A stretch of 64,000 nt of DNA, from positions 186,001-250,000 of the forward strand of contig NZ_STGE01000009.1 in assembly GCF_005222675.1 (NCBI RefSeq), written 5' to 3'. Below are positions 26,088 through 35,933 of the stretch, one piece after another. Position numbers and translations under genes: made by a program. Within the stretch, counting starts at the first letter, position 1; each line of letters opens with the position of its first letter. This DNA is from Mycolicibacterium sp. CR10. GTDB taxonomy: Bacteria; Actinomycetota; Actinomycetes; Mycobacteriales; Mycobacteriaceae. The notes beneath the pieces are model-generated. The model searched no databases and was not told the origin of the DNA. It was given only the letters and a program-made list of their open reading frames with translations.

Positions 26088-26564
26088 TCAGGGCGGTGGC
26101 CCTCCGGCCAGCATGCCGCGGCCGATGATGCCTGTCAGCTGACCCAGCAGGTCACCGGGCCCGGCTTGAGGTGGTGGCGGCGAGTTGGTGAGCTGCCAGG
26201 ACTGGCAGTCACTGGTGGTGAAGGTGGTGTCGGTCGGCAGGATCTGGACGTAGGCCGGCTTCTTGGTCAGTGCGTTGTCGACCGTCGCTTCGCCGGCCGT
26301 GCGCTTCCAGTAGCACGCACCGTCGTCTATCGGGCCCGCCGACTGGTACGCACCCGGAGCGATGTCGGTGCCGACGGCATACGACCCGTCGGCGTCGATG
26401 GTGGTCTTGAGCCCCTGAGAAGGCACAGCAGGAACAACGGGCGCCTCTGCAGGCGCGGGTGCAGGCGGTGGCGGGGGAGCGGGTTGGGCCTGGGCCTGCG
26501 GCACCACGACCCACCAACCGGTCAGCGCCACCGCGGCCACCGCGGCTGCTCTCGTCGGCCTCAT
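26088..26564 (-). CDS. Secreted hypothetical protein
   Basis: 158-residue exported protein not recognised by name. The signal peptide (MRPTRAAAVAAVALTGWW, cut near AQAQP) is followed by a Pro/Ala-rich linker (about 27-48). A compact domain reads SYAVGTDIAPGAYQSAGPI, then CYWKR and CQSWQL; its two Cys could form one disulphide. The C-terminus is Pro/Gly rich. The TGA stop overlaps the possible CTG start of the esterase gene, suggesting coupling. Confidence 0.75.
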   Translation of the reverse strand: MRPTRAAAVAAVALTGWWVVVPQAQAQPAPPPPPAPAPAEAPVVPAVPSQGLKTTIDADGSYAVGTDIAPGAYQSAGPIDDGACYWKRTAGEATVDNALTKKPAYVQILPTDTTFTTSDCQSWQLTNSPPPPQAGPGDLLGQLTGIIGRGMLAGGPPP

Positions 26565-26657
26565 AGGAAGTCAGTCTAAGTGCCGCGGCGCGCAGAAAGA
26601 ACCCGTCGCCGCGACGCGGGGTCGCGGCGACGGATGCTCATCTGCAGACAAGTCCGG

Positions 26658-27062
26658 TCAGCCGGCCATGAACAGGTTGTAGGCCGACGCCAGCTCGCCG
26701 GGGAGCACGGTCACGTTGCACGCGCTCTGGGCCTCCCCGATCGGTGCCAGGATGCCGCGCAGCTCGTAGTACTCCGCGGGGTTGGCGGTGAAGTAGCCAC
26801 GGACATTCGCCTCGGCCTCGGGCTGCGGCTGGTTCAGCGCCGCCGTCACCACCTGGTTGGCACCCGGATGGGCGTCGAGGTACTGGCGTGCGTTACCCGA
26901 CACCGAGCTGACGGTGCTCGTCAGGCCGCTGGCGGTGCACTGATCGACGGGCGCTGCCGTCGCCGCGGGTGCGGCCAGGGTGGCGACGGCCAAGCCGCCG
27001 AACACACACGCCGTCCCGGCGCCGACAAGATTGGTACGCATGGATTTACTAATGAGATTCAT
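26658..27062 (-). CDS. Haemophore-like haem-binding protein (MHB domain)
   Basis: 134-residue secreted protein of the mycobacterial haemophore family (Rv0203-like; MHB helical domain), which carries or scavenges haem outside the cell. The signal peptide ends near ATAAP. The mature part begins VDQCTASGLTSTVSS and has a second Cys in SACNVTVL, the family disulphide pair. Helical spacing YLDAHPGANQ and YFTANPAEYYELR match the family. ATG 27062 is supported by AGAAGG 8 bases upstream; ATG 27041 is a weaker alternative. No partner MmpL gene is in the window. Confidence 0.82.
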   Translation of the reverse strand: MNLISKSMRTNLVGAGTACVFGGLAVATLAAPAATAAPVDQCTASGLTSTVSSVSGNARQYLDAHPGANQVVTAALNQPQPEAEANVRGYFTANPAEYYELRGILAPIGEAQSACNVTVLPGELASAYNLFMAG

Positions 27063-27360
27063 GTTTGTGGTCCTTCTGATTGTGGATCGGATACGTCACC
27101 CCCGTACTAAATCCACGGTAACCGAGACCGGAGTGGGCGAATTCGGGCGCGGAACCCCGAGGCTGTAAGGCTGCGGAGGCGCCGCGAACGTTACATTCAC
27201 ACGGGGTGACTTTCACCTCAGAATTAACGGAAATCGGTGCGCTAAACCCGATATGGCCGTGCATATCGTGAAAGTTCTCATGATTGGCCGAGAATGCTTA
27301 ATTGATCGTGATCTGCGTTGTCATCGAATTGTTATCGACGGGGACCGCTAGGTTGGCCGC
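27063..27360. promoter_or_regulatory. AT-richer divergent intergenic region
   Basis: 298 bp between the haemophore and nitroreductase starts, clearly less GC-rich than its surroundings. It carries AGAAGG (27069-27074, minus) for the haemophore and several TTGTxA/TANNNT words upstream of the nitroreductase. No promoter pair with good spacing and no clear iron box was seen. Confidence 0.4.
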
Positions 27361-28008
27361 ATGCGCGCTGAGACACGTGACGTGTGGGAGGCGATGTCCA
27401 CCGCCCGCACGATCCGGCGGTTCACCGACGACCCCGTGGACCCCGCCACGCTGCACCGCTGCCTCGAGGCGGCGAGCTGGGCGCCGTCGGGCGCCAACGC
27501 GCAGGCCTGGCGGTTCGTCGTACTGCAATCGGCACAGCAGCGGGCCGTCGTTGCGAAGGCCGCCGCCCACGCGCTCGCGGTCATCGAGCCCGTCTACGGC
27601 ATGACGCGACCCGACGCCGACGACGACAGTCCGCGAGCGCGCAACAACCGGGCCACCTACGAGTTGCACGACCGCGCAGCGGAGTTCACCTCGGTGTTGT
27701 TCACGCAGAAGCGCTTTCCGACCGCCTCGGAGCTGCTGCTGGGCGGCTCGATCTTTCCGGCCATGCAGAACTTTTTGCTCGCCGCCCGTGCGCAGGGTCT
27801 CGGCGCATGCCTGACGAGCTGGGCGTCCTACGACGGGGAGCGGGTGCTCCGCGATGCCGTGGGGGTGCCCGATGACTGGATGCTCGCCGGGCACATCGTG
27901 GTGGGGTGGCCGAAGGGCAGGCATGGCCCGGTACGGCGCCGTCCCCTGGCCACCGCCGTCAACCTGGATCGATGGGACGCCCCGGCGACGGAGCTACTGG
28001 CGCGATAG
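27361..28008 (+). CDS. Nitroreductase-family flavoprotein
   Basis: 215-residue FMN-dependent nitroreductase-like enzyme. TARTIRRFTDDPVDPATL is the FMN-phosphate binding entry, ASWAPSGANAQAWRFVVL carries the SG.NxQ/PW-type block, and GLGACLTSWA the C-terminal FMN contact. It probably reduces quinones, nitroaromatics or similar acceptors with NAD(P)H; substrate unknown. ATG 27361. Only 10 bp separates it from the following VOC gene, which makes nitroreductase-VOC-rhomboid a likely transcript. Confidence 0.87.
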   Translation: MRAETRDVWEAMSTARTIRRFTDDPVDPATLHRCLEAASWAPSGANAQAWRFVVLQSAQQRAVVAKAAAHALAVIEPVYGMTRPDADDDSPRARNNRATYELHDRAAEFTSVLFTQKRFPTASELLLGGSIFPAMQNFLLAARAQGLGACLTSWASYDGERVLRDAVGVPDDWMLAGHIVVGWPKGRHGPVRRRPLATAVNLDRWDAPATELLAR

Positions 28009-28018
28009 CGTGGTGGCC

Positions 28019-28426
28019 GTGAAACTGGACCTGCTCATGCCGGGCATCGAGGTGGGTCTCGTCACCACCGATCTCGAGCCGATGGTCGCCTTCTATGAGG
28101 GCTTTCTGGAGTTGGAGATGCAGGGCGAGATCGAGTTCGACGGCGGTTCGCAGCGGCGGTACTCGCTGGGGGGCAGCGTGCTCAAGCTCGTGACCTACAC
28201 GACGCCGCCGCCGGTGCCTGCCGCGCCGGGTGGCGGCCGGGCGCAGGCCGGTCTGCGGTACTTCACCATCGGGGTGAACAAGCTCAGCGCTGTCGCTGCG
28301 GCGTTCGAGGCCTCCGACTACCAGGTCGTCGAGCCGCTGACCGAGTTCGCGCCGGTGCCCGGGATGGGCTGGATGTTCGTCGCCGACCCCGACGGCAACT
28401 GGATCGAACTGTTCGGAACCCTGTGA
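28019..28426 (+). CDS. VOC-superfamily (glyoxalase/dioxygenase-like) protein
   Basis: 135-residue vicinal-oxygen-chelate protein: PGIEVGLVTTDLEPMVAFYEGFLELE opens the fold and FVADPDGNWIELF closes it with a metal-type Glu. GTG 28019 is preferred because the conserved strand follows; GTGs at 28010 and 28013 in the same frame are possible. Its stop overlaps the rhomboid GTG (GTGA). Reaction not assignable. Confidence 0.82.
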   Translation: MKLDLLMPGIEVGLVTTDLEPMVAFYEGFLELEMQGEIEFDGGSQRRYSLGGSVLKLVTYTTPPPVPAAPGGGRAQAGLRYFTIGVNKLSAVAAAFEASDYQVVEPLTEFAPVPGMGWMFVADPDGNWIELFGTL

Positions 28427-29292
28427 ACTACCCGTACGCGCCGGGCACGCCGCCGCAGACCCCCACCTGCTACCGCCATCCGGACCGCCAGACCTACGTC
28501 CGGTGCACGCGGTGTGATCGGTTCATCTGTCCCGAGTGCATGCACAGCGCCTCGGTCGGGCATCAGTGCGCGGACTGCGTGAGCGCTGCGGCCGCCACGG
28601 TGCGGCCTGTCACCACCCCGTTCGGCGGACAGCGGACGGGGTCGACGATGCCGGTCGTCACCTACACGCTGATCGGCATCAACGTGCTGATGTTTGTGCT
28701 GCAGACCGTGGCGCCCGGGGTGGAGCGCGATCTGGCGCTGTGGCCGCCGGCTGTCGCTGACGGCGAGATCTATCGGCTGCTGACGTCGGCCTTCCTGCAT
28801 TTCGGTATCGCCCACATCCTGTTCAACATGTGGGCGCTGTACGTCGTGGGCCCGCCGCTGGAGATGGCGCTGGGGCGGCTGCGTTACATCGCCCTGTATC
28901 TGCTCAGCGCGCTGGGCGGGTCGGTGCTGGCTTACCTGCTGACGCTGAACGCGCTCACCGCGGGCGCGTCGGGCGCCGTGTTCGGGCTGTTCGGCGCGAT
29001 GTTCGTGGTGGGCAAGAGGCTCAACATGGATGTCCGCGCCGTCATGGTGATCATCGGCCTGAATTTGGTGTTCACGTTCGTCTATCCGCTGTTCAGTTCA
29101 CAGAACATCAGCTGGCAGGGACACATCGGCGGGCTGCTCACCGGTGCCGCCGTCGCCTCGGCGTTCGCGTATGCGCCCCGGCAGAACCGCAACCTGGTGC
29201 AGGCCGGGGCCACGGTCGCGGTACTCGTGCTCCTCGTCGCGGGCATCTGGTGGCGCACCGCCGACCTGCGCGCGCTGTTCGGCCTCGGCTAG
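28423..29292 (+). CDS. Rhomboid intramembrane serine protease with N-terminal zinc finger
   Basis: 289-residue membrane protease. A cytosolic zinc-finger-like region comes first: Cys16, His19, Cys28, Cys31, Cys36, Cys39, His47, Cys49 and Cys52. Six or seven helices follow. The catalytic dyad is Ser183 in GASGAVFGLFG and His234 in WQGHIGG. Helix 2 carries HFGIAHILFNMWAL, the rhomboid HxxxN block. Cleaves transmembrane substrates; the target is unknown. GTG start coupled to the VOC gene stop. The stop overlaps by 4 bp with the convergent LLM gene. Confidence 0.92.
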   Translation: MNYPYAPGTPPQTPTCYRHPDRQTYVRCTRCDRFICPECMHSASVGHQCADCVSAAAATVRPVTTPFGGQRTGSTMPVVTYTLIGINVLMFVLQTVAPGVERDLALWPPAVADGEIYRLLTSAFLHFGIAHILFNMWALYVVGPPLEMALGRLRYIALYLLSALGGSVLAYLLTLNALTAGASGAVFGLFGAMFVVGKRLNMDVRAVMVIIGLNLVFTFVYPLFSSQNISWQGHIGGLLTGAAVASAFAYAPRQNRNLVQAGATVAVLVLLVAGIWWRTADLRALFGLG

Positions 29293-30161
29293 CGGGCCCG
29301 CAGCCCGACCCCCACCGCGACGGACTCCAGCACCGCGAGGTGGTCGTCGACCGTCGTCAAACCGGCCCGCATCGTGTCGACCGACAGGTGCGTCGCCCCG
29401 CGGGCGGCCCACCCCTCGATCGCGGCCACGACGCCGTCGCGATCGCGCTGCCACCTGACGCGGCCCTCCATCCCGATGTGCGACGGGTCCCGTCCCGCGT
29501 CACGCGCGGCGCTGTCGACGATGTCCTTTGCCTCGTCGAGTTCGGGACCCGGCTGCATCATCGGAAACCATCCGTCGGCCAGCCGGCCGGCCCGGGCATA
29601 GCCGCGCGGCGCCGCGGCGCCGATCCACAGCGGAATGGGGCGCTGCACGGGCAGCGGCGCGATACCGGCACCCGTGACGCGGTGATGGCGCCCGTCGACG
29701 GTGACGGAGCGCTGCGTCCACAGCAGTCGCAGCAGCTCGATCTGCTCCTCCGAGCGCTTCCCGCGGTTGGTGAAGTCCTCATTGAGCGCCTCGTACTCGA
29801 CGGCGTTCCAGCCCAGCCCCACTCCGAACCGCAGCCGGCCGCCGCTGAGCAGGTCGACCTCGGCGGCCTGCTTGGCGACCAGCGCCGTCTGTCGCTGCGG
29901 GAGGATGATCACCCCCGTCACCAGTTCGAGCGTCGTGGTGACCGCGGACAGGTAGCCGAACATCACCAGTGGCTCGTGGAACGTGGTGTCGACGTCGTAG
30001 GGGCCTGACCAGCCCTGATGGACGTCAGGATCGGCGCCGACGACGTGGTCGTAGGCCAGCAGATGGGTGAAACCAAGCTCTTCCACTCGCTGCCCGTACG
30101 TGCGGACGGCGCCCGGATCGCCGCCGAGTTCTGTCTGGGGGAACACCACACCGATTCGCAT
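29289..30161 (-). CDS. LLM-class F420-dependent oxidoreductase
   Basis: 290-residue luciferase-like monooxygenase-fold protein. MRIGVVFPQTELGGDPGAVRTYGQRVEELGF starts the TIM barrel in family style (shown in part), and LAYDHVVGADP plus FGVGLGWNAVEYEAL are typical of mycobacterial F420 members (TIGR03619-like). ATG 30161 chosen over a longer frame, because the first strand begins there. It is divergent from a TetR gene across 129 bp and may be its target (inference). Confidence 0.87.
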   Translation of the reverse strand: MRIGVVFPQTELGGDPGAVRTYGQRVEELGFTHLLAYDHVVGADPDVHQGWSGPYDVDTTFHEPLVMFGYLSAVTTTLELVTGVIILPQRQTALVAKQAAEVDLLSGGRLRFGVGLGWNAVEYEALNEDFTNRGKRSEEQIELLRLLWTQRSVTVDGRHHRVTGAGIAPLPVQRPIPLWIGAAAPRGYARAGRLADGWFPMMQPGPELDEAKDIVDSAARDAGRDPSHIGMEGRVRWQRDRDGVVAAIEGWAARGATHLSVDTMRAGLTTVDDHLAVLESVAVGVGLRAR

Positions 30162-30266
30162 TGCTGAAGCCAACCATCCCGCCGGGTCAGCGGTGAACGT
30201 GTGCCCGCCAATCTGAAGCAGGGTCGAGCTGATACAAACCATGCAACAACATCGACAGACAGGCGG

Positions 30267-30283
30267 GTGTTCGTGGGGAACAC
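30267..30283. promoter_or_regulatory. Candidate TetR operator
   Basis: Perfect inverted repeat GTGTTC-N5-GAACAC, seven bases upstream of the TetR GTG start and in the shared region with the divergent LLM gene. Position and symmetry suit autoregulation; no binding data can be read from sequence. Confidence 0.45.
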
Positions 30284-30290
30284 TTGGAAC

Positions 30291-30884
30291 GTGTCGACTC
30301 CCGAGGCCAACCCAGGGTTGCGGGAACGCAAGAAGAATGACACCCGGCTGGCAATCCGTCGGGAAGCCTTCCGCTTGTCCAATGAACAGGGTTTCGCCAA
30401 CACCACCGTCGAGCAGATCGCCGAAGCGGCCGATGTCTCGCCTCGCACCTTCTACCGCTATTTCAGCACCAAGGAGAGGGTGCTGATCTGCGACGAGGTC
30501 GAGCCCGTGGTCGAAGCGCTCGTCAACGCCCCGCCCGATCTCTCACCGGTAGCCGCCTATCGCCACGCGGCAAAGGCCTATTTCGATTCCCTAACAGACG
30601 ACGAACGCGAGGACTCCATCGTCGGGCAGCAATTGCTGTACTCGGTGCCCGAAGCGCGCGGCCTGCTGTACTCGGAGTACACCAAGCTGATCGATCTCAT
30701 GGCCGACGCGTTGGCGATCCGCGCGCAGACATCGGCCGACGCCGCCGAACACCGCGTCGTAGCTGGTGCGATTGTCGGTGTGTTGATGGCCGTCTCCGAC
30801 AACACCCCGCTCCCCGAGGATGCGCTGATCCGCAGCCTGGACATCCTCGACGCCAAGCTCTCCGGAAGCCGGCCGGATTCCTGA
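30291..30884 (+). CDS. TetR-family transcriptional regulator
   Basis: 197-residue regulator. The N-terminal HTH is textbook: RRKNDTRLAIRREAFRLS-like helix 1, TTVEQIAEAADVSPRTFYRYF as helices 2-3, then STKERVL. The C-terminal domain has SVPEARGLLYSEYTKLI and a leader-like tail. This MftR/AcrR-like subgroup often controls neighbouring redox genes. GTG 30291 chosen (STPEANPGLRERKK); a GTG at 30273 is an alternative, which would place the inverted repeat inside its coding edge. Confidence 0.86.
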   Translation: MSTPEANPGLRERKKNDTRLAIRREAFRLSNEQGFANTTVEQIAEAADVSPRTFYRYFSTKERVLICDEVEPVVEALVNAPPDLSPVAAYRHAAKAYFDSLTDDEREDSIVGQQLLYSVPEARGLLYSEYTKLIDLMADALAIRAQTSADAAEHRVVAGAIVGVLMAVSDNTPLPEDALIRSLDILDAKLSGSRPDS

Positions 30885-30953
30885 CACGAATTGTGAGCAA
30901 AAGGTAGCGAGCGTCTCGGCTTCAAGCCGAGTCGGACAGGGTATGAGTGGGTG

Positions 30954-31658
30954 ATGCTCGGCCTGCCCGATCGGATACACGCGTGCCTGTTCGACCTCGA
31001 TGGTGTGCTCACCGACACCGCCAGCGTGCACCGGCGTGCCTGGAAAGCGATGTTCGACGACTACCTGTCGGGCCGCGACGGGGAGGGCTTCGTCGCGTTC
31101 GACGCGGGCGCCGACTATGAGAAGTATGTCGACGGGAAGCCGCGGGATGACGGCATCCGGTCCTTCCTGGCCAGTCGAGGGATCACGTCCGACGACGCGA
31201 CGGTCGCCGATCTCGGCGCCCGCAAGAACGAAGCGTTCCTGCACCGCCTGCACACCGACGGGGTCGAGGTGTTCGAGGGTTCCCGACGCTATCTGCAGGC
31301 CGCCACCGATGCGGGCCTGCGTCGCGCGGTGGTGTCGTCGAGTGCGAACACCGCCGAGGTGCTCGAGCTCACCGGGCTTGACGCCTTCATCGAATACCGA
31401 GTCGACGGTGTCACGTTGCGCACCGAGAACATCCCGGGAAAGCCGGCGCCGGATTCGTTCCTGCGGGCCGCGCAGCTGCTCGGCGTGGCACCTGCCGAGG
31501 CCGCCGTCTTCGAGGACGCGCTGTCCGGTGTGGCCGCGGGCCGTGCGGGGAACTTCGGTGCGGTGGTCGGCGTCGACCGCGTCGGCCAAGCAGAAGCGTT
31601 GCGCGACAACGGCGCCGACATCATCGTCACCGACCTCGGGGAGTTGCTGCCGTCATGA
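30954..31658 (+). CDS. HAD-family beta-phosphoglucomutase-like enzyme (Rv3400-like)
   Basis: 234-residue HAD phosphatase-fold protein of the beta-phosphoglucomutase subfamily. The nucleophile is in [14 protein letters not shown] (DxD with the second Asp as acid/base). Motif II is VVSSSAN, motif III is the Lys in GKPAPDSF, and motif IV is [15 protein letters not shown]. It should interconvert beta-glucose 1-phosphate and glucose 6-phosphate. Its stop overlaps the ATG of the GH65 gene (ATGA), the same pairing as Rv3400-Rv3401. Together they would channel phosphorolysis products into glycolysis. ATG 30954; a GTG at 30951 is adjacent. Confidence 0.9.
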   Translation: MLGLPDRIHACLFDLDGVLTDTASVHRRAWKAMFDDYLSGRDGEGFVAFDAGADYEKYVDGKPRDDGIRSFLASRGITSDDATVADLGARKNEAFLHRLHTDGVEVFEGSRRYLQAATDAGLRRAVVSSSANTAEVLELTGLDAFIEYRVDGVTLRTENIPGKPAPDSFLRAAQLLGVAPAEAAVFEDALSGVAAGRAGNFGAVVGVDRVGQAEALRDNGADIIVTDLGELLPS

Positions 31659-34051
31659 TGATCACCGACGAGGCGTTCCCCGTCGACCCGTGGCTGATCC
31701 GTGAGACGGAGCTGCGGATCGACCTGCTCCCGCAGACGGAGTCGCTGTTCGCGCTGTCCAACGGCCACGTCGGGCTGCGCGGCAATCTGGACGAGGGCGA
31801 GCCGCACGGACTTCCGGGGACCTACCTCAACGGCTTCTACGAGATCCGGCCGCTGCCGTATGCCGAGGCGGGGTACGGATATCCCGAGGACGGGCAGTCC
31901 ATCGTCAACGTCACCAACGGCAAGCTGATCCGGTTGTTGGTCGAGGACGAGCCGTTCGACGTCCGGTACGGCGAATTGCTCTCGCACGAAAGGACTCTCG
32001 ATCTGCGGGCGGGCACGCTCAGCCGTACTGCCGAGTGGCGGTCGCCGGCCGGTAAGCAGGTCAGGGTGTACTCGACGCGCCTGGTCTCCCTGGCTCAGCG
32101 CGGGCTCGCCGCCATCGAGTACGAGGTGGAGGCCGTCGACGACGTCCGCGTCACGCTGCAGTCCGAACTGGTGGCCAATGAGGACCAGCCCACGCCGTCG
32201 GATGATCCGAGAGTTGCTGCGGCACTCAATAATCCACTCGAGCCGGTGCAGCATGAGGTCAGCGAGCGTGGCGCGCTGCTTGTCCACCGCACCCGGGGCA
32301 CCGGCCTGACGGTCGCCGCCGCGATGGACCACGTCGTGGAAGCCCCAGGACGGGTCGACATCAGCGGTGACAGTGGCGACGAGTGGGCACGTACGACCGT
32401 CGTCTGCGGTTTGAAAGCCGGTGAGCGCCTTCGCATCGTCAAGTACCTGGCCTACGGCTGGTCCAGCCTGCGATCCCGGCCAGCCCTGCGCGATCAGGCC
32501 GCCGCCGCCATCGCCGGAGCCCGCTACACCGGCTGGCAGGGGCTGCTCGACTCGCAGCGAGAGTACCTCGACGACTTCTGGGACTGCGCCGACGTCGAAC
32601 TGGACGGCGACCCGGATTGTCAGCAGGCGGTGCGCTTCGGGCTCTTCCACGTGATGCAGGCGGGCGCACGCGCCGAGCAGCGCGCGATCGCGGGCAAAGG
32701 CCTCACCGGAAATGGTTATGACGGACATAGCTTTTGGGACACCGAAGGTTTCGTGCTCCCCGTGCTCACCTACACTGCACCGTCCGCGGCCGCCGATGCC
32801 CTGCGGTGGCGCGCGTCGACGTTGGACATGGCCCGGGCACGAGCGGCCGAGCTCGACCTGAAGGGCGCGAGCTTCCCGTGGCGCACCATCCGCGGCGAGG
32901 AGTGCTCGGCCTACTGGCCCGCGGGGACCGCGGCGTTTCACGTCAACGCGGACATCGCGATGGCTTTCGAGCGCTACCGGGTGGTGACCGGGGACGACTC
33001 TCTGGAGAACGAATGCGGTCTGGCGGTGCTGGTCGAGACGGCCCGGATGTGGCTGTCCCTCGGGCACCACGACCGCCACGGAGCGTGGCGTATCGACGGG
33101 GTGACCGGCCCCGACGAGTACACCGCGATCGTGCGGGACAACGTGTTCACCAACCTGATGGCTGCGGCGAACCTCCGCGTCGCGGCCGAGGCCTGTGGCC
33201 GCCACCCCGACGCTTCGGCGGAGTTGGGGGTGGACCACGAGGAGACCGCCGCATGGCGCGACGCCGCGGACGCCGTGCACATTCCCTACGACAAGGAGCT
33301 TGGCGTCCATCCGCAGTGCGACGGGTTCACCACGCTGCGGGAGTGGGACTTCACCGTCAACACGCAGTACCCGCTGCTACTGCACGAACCGTATGTGCGG
33401 CTCTATCCTGCGCAGGTCATCAAGCAGGCCGACCTGGTATTGGCCATGCAGTGGCAGAGCCACGCGTTCACTCCCGAACAGAAGGCCCGCAACGTCGACT
33501 ACTACGAGCGCCGCACCACCCGGGATTCGTCGCTGTCGGCATGCACCCAGGCCGTCATGTGCGCCGAGGTGGGCCATCTGGAGCTGGCCCACGACTACGC
33601 CTACGAGGCCGCGCTCATCGACCTTCGCGACCTGCACCACAACACCGGCGACGGCCTGCACCTGGCGTCCCTGGCTGGGAGCTGGACCGCGCTGGTCGCC
33701 GGATTCGGGGGACTGCGCGACGACGAAGGTGAGCTGGCGCTGAACCCGCAGCTGCCCAGCGGCATCACCAGACTGCGATTCGGTCTGTGCTGGCGCGACT
33801 TTCGGGTCACCGTCGAGGCGGACCACTCCACGGTCACCTATACGCTGCGCGACGGACCGCATTCGGCGTTGACCATCCGCCATGCGGGGGAGCCCCTCGA
33901 GATCACCACCGACGCAACGACGACGGTGGCCATGAAGCCACGCCAGGCGCTGCTGCCGCCGCCGCAGCAGCCGCCGGGGCGGGAACCGATCCGCAGGCGA
34001 CGGTCAGATCTGCAGGCGGGAGCCGATGATCACCGTGCGGTCCAGCGGTAG
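31655..34051 (+). CDS. Glycoside hydrolase family 65 phosphorylase (Rv3401-like)
   Basis: 798-residue GH65 protein, in the family's size range. It probably phosphorolyses an alpha-glucosyl disaccharide (trehalose, maltose or kojibiose type) to beta-glucose 1-phosphate. The N-terminal super-sandwich begins [19 protein letters not shown]. The (alpha/alpha)6 core has [15 protein letters not shown], and the catalytic acid Glu488 lies in [12 protein letters not shown] overlaps the HAD stop, so coupling is expected. The last 16 residues (after PGREPIRRR) lie opposite the kup 3' end and look like a non-conserved tail. Confidence 0.9.
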   Translation: MMITDEAFPVDPWLIRETELRIDLLPQTESLFALSNGHVGLRGNLDEGEPHGLPGTYLNGFYEIRPLPYAEAGYGYPEDGQSIVNVTNGKLIRLLVEDEPFDVRYGELLSHERTLDLRAGTLSRTAEWRSPAGKQVRVYSTRLVSLAQRGLAAIEYEVEAVDDVRVTLQSELVANEDQPTPSDDPRVAAALNNPLEPVQHEVSERGALLVHRTRGTGLTVAAAMDHVVEAPGRVDISGDSGDEWARTTVVCGLKAGERLRIVKYLAYGWSSLRSRPALRDQAAAAIAGARYTGWQGLLDSQREYLDDFWDCADVELDGDPDCQQAVRFGLFHVMQAGARAEQRAIAGKGLTGNGYDGHSFWDTEGFVLPVLTYTAPSAAADALRWRASTLDMARARAAELDLKGASFPWRTIRGEECSAYWPAGTAAFHVNADIAMAFERYRVVTGDDSLENECGLAVLVETARMWLSLGHHDRHGAWRIDGVTGPDEYTAIVRDNVFTNLMAAANLRVAAEACGRHPDASAELGVDHEETAAWRDAADAVHIPYDKELGVHPQCDGFTTLREWDFTVNTQYPLLLHEPYVRLYPAQVIKQADLVLAMQWQSHAFTPEQKARNVDYYERRTTRDSSLSACTQAVMCAEVGHLELAHDYAYEAALIDLRDLHHNTGDGLHLASLAGSWTALVAGFGGLRDDEGELALNPQLPSGITRLRFGLCWRDFRVTVEADHSTVTYTLRDGPHSALTIRHAGEPLEITTDATTTVAMKPRQALLPPPQQPPGREPIRRRRSDLQAGADDHRAVQR

Positions 34052-35932
34052 ACCGAAGTACGCGGCCGCATCGGCGGTGATGTGGGACGTGGCAATGAAG
34101 AGCCGCTTGCGCCACGCCGCCATGGTCGGCGTATCACCCTGGCACAGCTCGAGTTTGGACAGGAAGAACGTGGCGCGCTCCAAATCGAGTGTGCCCTCGG
34201 TCTGCTCGGTGTCCAGCAGCCGCAGTGCCCTCGGCACATTGGCCCGCTCCATGTAGCCGAAACGCGCTACCGTGTGCACGATTCCGTCGTCGGGGTCGCC
34301 GAGAGCGTCGATGGTGATCCGCTCGGAGTCCGGGATTCGCGGTACCGGCTCGGTGGTCAGCGTCATGATCACCACATGCTCGGCGAGCACGTGGTTGTGC
34401 TCCACGTTGGCGCGCATCGCCAGTGGGGCCGTGTCACCTCCGCGGTTGAGGAACACCGCGGTCCCCGGCAGTCGGACCAGCGGCGGCTGGTGAGTGCTGA
34501 GCCCGTCGATGAACTCCCGCATCGGGCCCTCGGCCTGTTCCCTGGCGCGGGTGACGATCTGGCGCCCGCGCTGCCAGGTGGTCATCACGGTGAACGCGCA
34601 GATCGCAATGAGAAGCGGCAGCCAGGCGCCGTGCACCAGCTTGGTGAGGTTGGCGGCGACGAACATCAGGTCGACGGCCAGCAGCACGCCGCCACCGATC
34701 AGCACCAGCCACAGCGGCGCGCCCGCCCTAGTCCTGGCGATGTAGAGGAACAGGAGCGTGGTGATGGTGATCGTGCCGGTGACCGCCATTCCGAACGCGT
34801 AGGCCAGTGCCGAGGAACTCCGGAACGCGAACACCAGGATCAGGACGCCCACCATCAACATCCCGTTGATCCACGGAACGTAGATCTGCCCGATCGCCGA
34901 TGCCGACGTGTGCTCGATGCGCAGCCGCGGCAGGTACCCGAGCTGCGCGGCCTGCGAGGCGACCGAGAACGCGCCGGTGATCACCGCCTGGGAGGCGATG
35001 ACGGTCGCCGCCGTCGCCAACAGCACCATCGGGATGCGGGCCCACTCGGGACTGAGCAGAAAGAACGGGGCATGCACCGTGGACTCGTCGCGCAGCACCA
35101 GAGCGCCCTGGCCGAAGTAGTTGAGCGTGCACGCCGGCAGTACCAGCCCCAGCCAGCCCAGGGTGATCGCCTTGCGCCCGAAATGCCCCATGTCGGCGTA
35201 GAGCGCCTCGGCGCCGGTGACGGCGAGAACTACCGCCGCGAGGGCGAAGAACGCGATGTGGAAGTGGCCGCCGATGAAACCCAGTGCGTAGGTGGGGGAC
35301 AACGCCCGCAGGATGCCGGGATCGTGGGCGATGCCGTTCACGCCGCACGCGCCGATGACGAGAAACCAGGCGATCATCACCGGACCGAACAACCTGCCGA
35401 CCGTGGCGGTACCGCGGCGCTGAATGGCGAACAGCGCCACGATGATCACCGCGGTGATCGGCACGACCAGCTCCTCGAGCCCGGGGTCGACGATCTTGAG
35501 ACCCTCGACCGCGGACAGCACCGAGATCGCCGGGGTGATCATGCTGTCGCCGAAGAACAGCGCGGCGCCGAACACCCCGAGCGCGGCCAGCGTCATCGCG
35601 GTGCGTCGACCCTTCGGTACGGCCCACCTCCGGACCAGCGTGATCAGCGCCATGATGCCGCCCTCGCCGTGGTTGTCGGCGCGCATCACCAACGTCACGT
35701 AGGTGAACGTCACGATCGTCATCACCGACCAGAAGATCAGCGACACCACGCCGTAGACGTTGTTCGCCGACACCGGGACCGGATGCGGATCGGTGGGGTC
35801 GAAGACGGTCGCCAGCGTGTAGATCGGACTGGTCCCGATGTCGCCGAACACCACGCCCAGAGCTCCGACCACGATGGCGGGCCGGAGCAGGTTGTTCTTC
35901 TGTATTGCCGAGTTGTTCGCGATAGTGGTCAT
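34004..35932 (-). CDS. kup: Kup/KUP/HAK potassium uptake transporter
   Basis: 642-residue K+/H+ symporter with about 12 membrane helices and a cytosolic C-terminus of about 180 residues. The family entry signature is VVGALGVVFGDIGTSPIYTLA, followed by FWSVMTIVTFTYVTLVMRADNHGEGG and GDSMITPAISVLSAVEGL. The C-terminus ends in the usual beta-rich GTAVFLNRGGDTAP / FYMLGR-equivalent [13 protein letters not shown] block. ATG 35932 is the only start that precedes the family signature. It stands one base from the start codon of the divergent gene and has no Shine-Dalgarno, so a leaderless mRNA is possible. Confidence 0.94.
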   Translation of the reverse strand: MTTIANNSAIQKNNLLRPAIVVGALGVVFGDIGTSPIYTLATVFDPTDPHPVPVSANNVYGVVSLIFWSVMTIVTFTYVTLVMRADNHGEGGIMALITLVRRWAVPKGRRTAMTLAALGVFGAALFFGDSMITPAISVLSAVEGLKIVDPGLEELVVPITAVIIVALFAIQRRGTATVGRLFGPVMIAWFLVIGACGVNGIAHDPGILRALSPTYALGFIGGHFHIAFFALAAVVLAVTGAEALYADMGHFGRKAITLGWLGLVLPACTLNYFGQGALVLRDESTVHAPFFLLSPEWARIPMVLLATAATVIASQAVITGAFSVASQAAQLGYLPRLRIEHTSASAIGQIYVPWINGMLMVGVLILVFAFRSSSALAYAFGMAVTGTITITTLLFLYIARTRAGAPLWLVLIGGGVLLAVDLMFVAANLTKLVHGAWLPLLIAICAFTVMTTWQRGRQIVTRAREQAEGPMREFIDGLSTHQPPLVRLPGTAVFLNRGGDTAPLAMRANVEHNHVLAEHVVIMTLTTEPVPRIPDSERITIDALGDPDDGIVHTVARFGYMERANVPRALRLLDTEQTEGTLDLERATFFLSKLELCQGDTPTMAAWRKRLFIATSHITADAAAYFGLPLDRTVIIGSRLQI

Positions 35933-35933
35933 T

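Noticed and set aside
31289..33310. 673-codon minus-strand frame across HAD/GH65
   Set aside because: Spans the real HAD-GH65 joint with no domain logic; antisense artefact of high GC.
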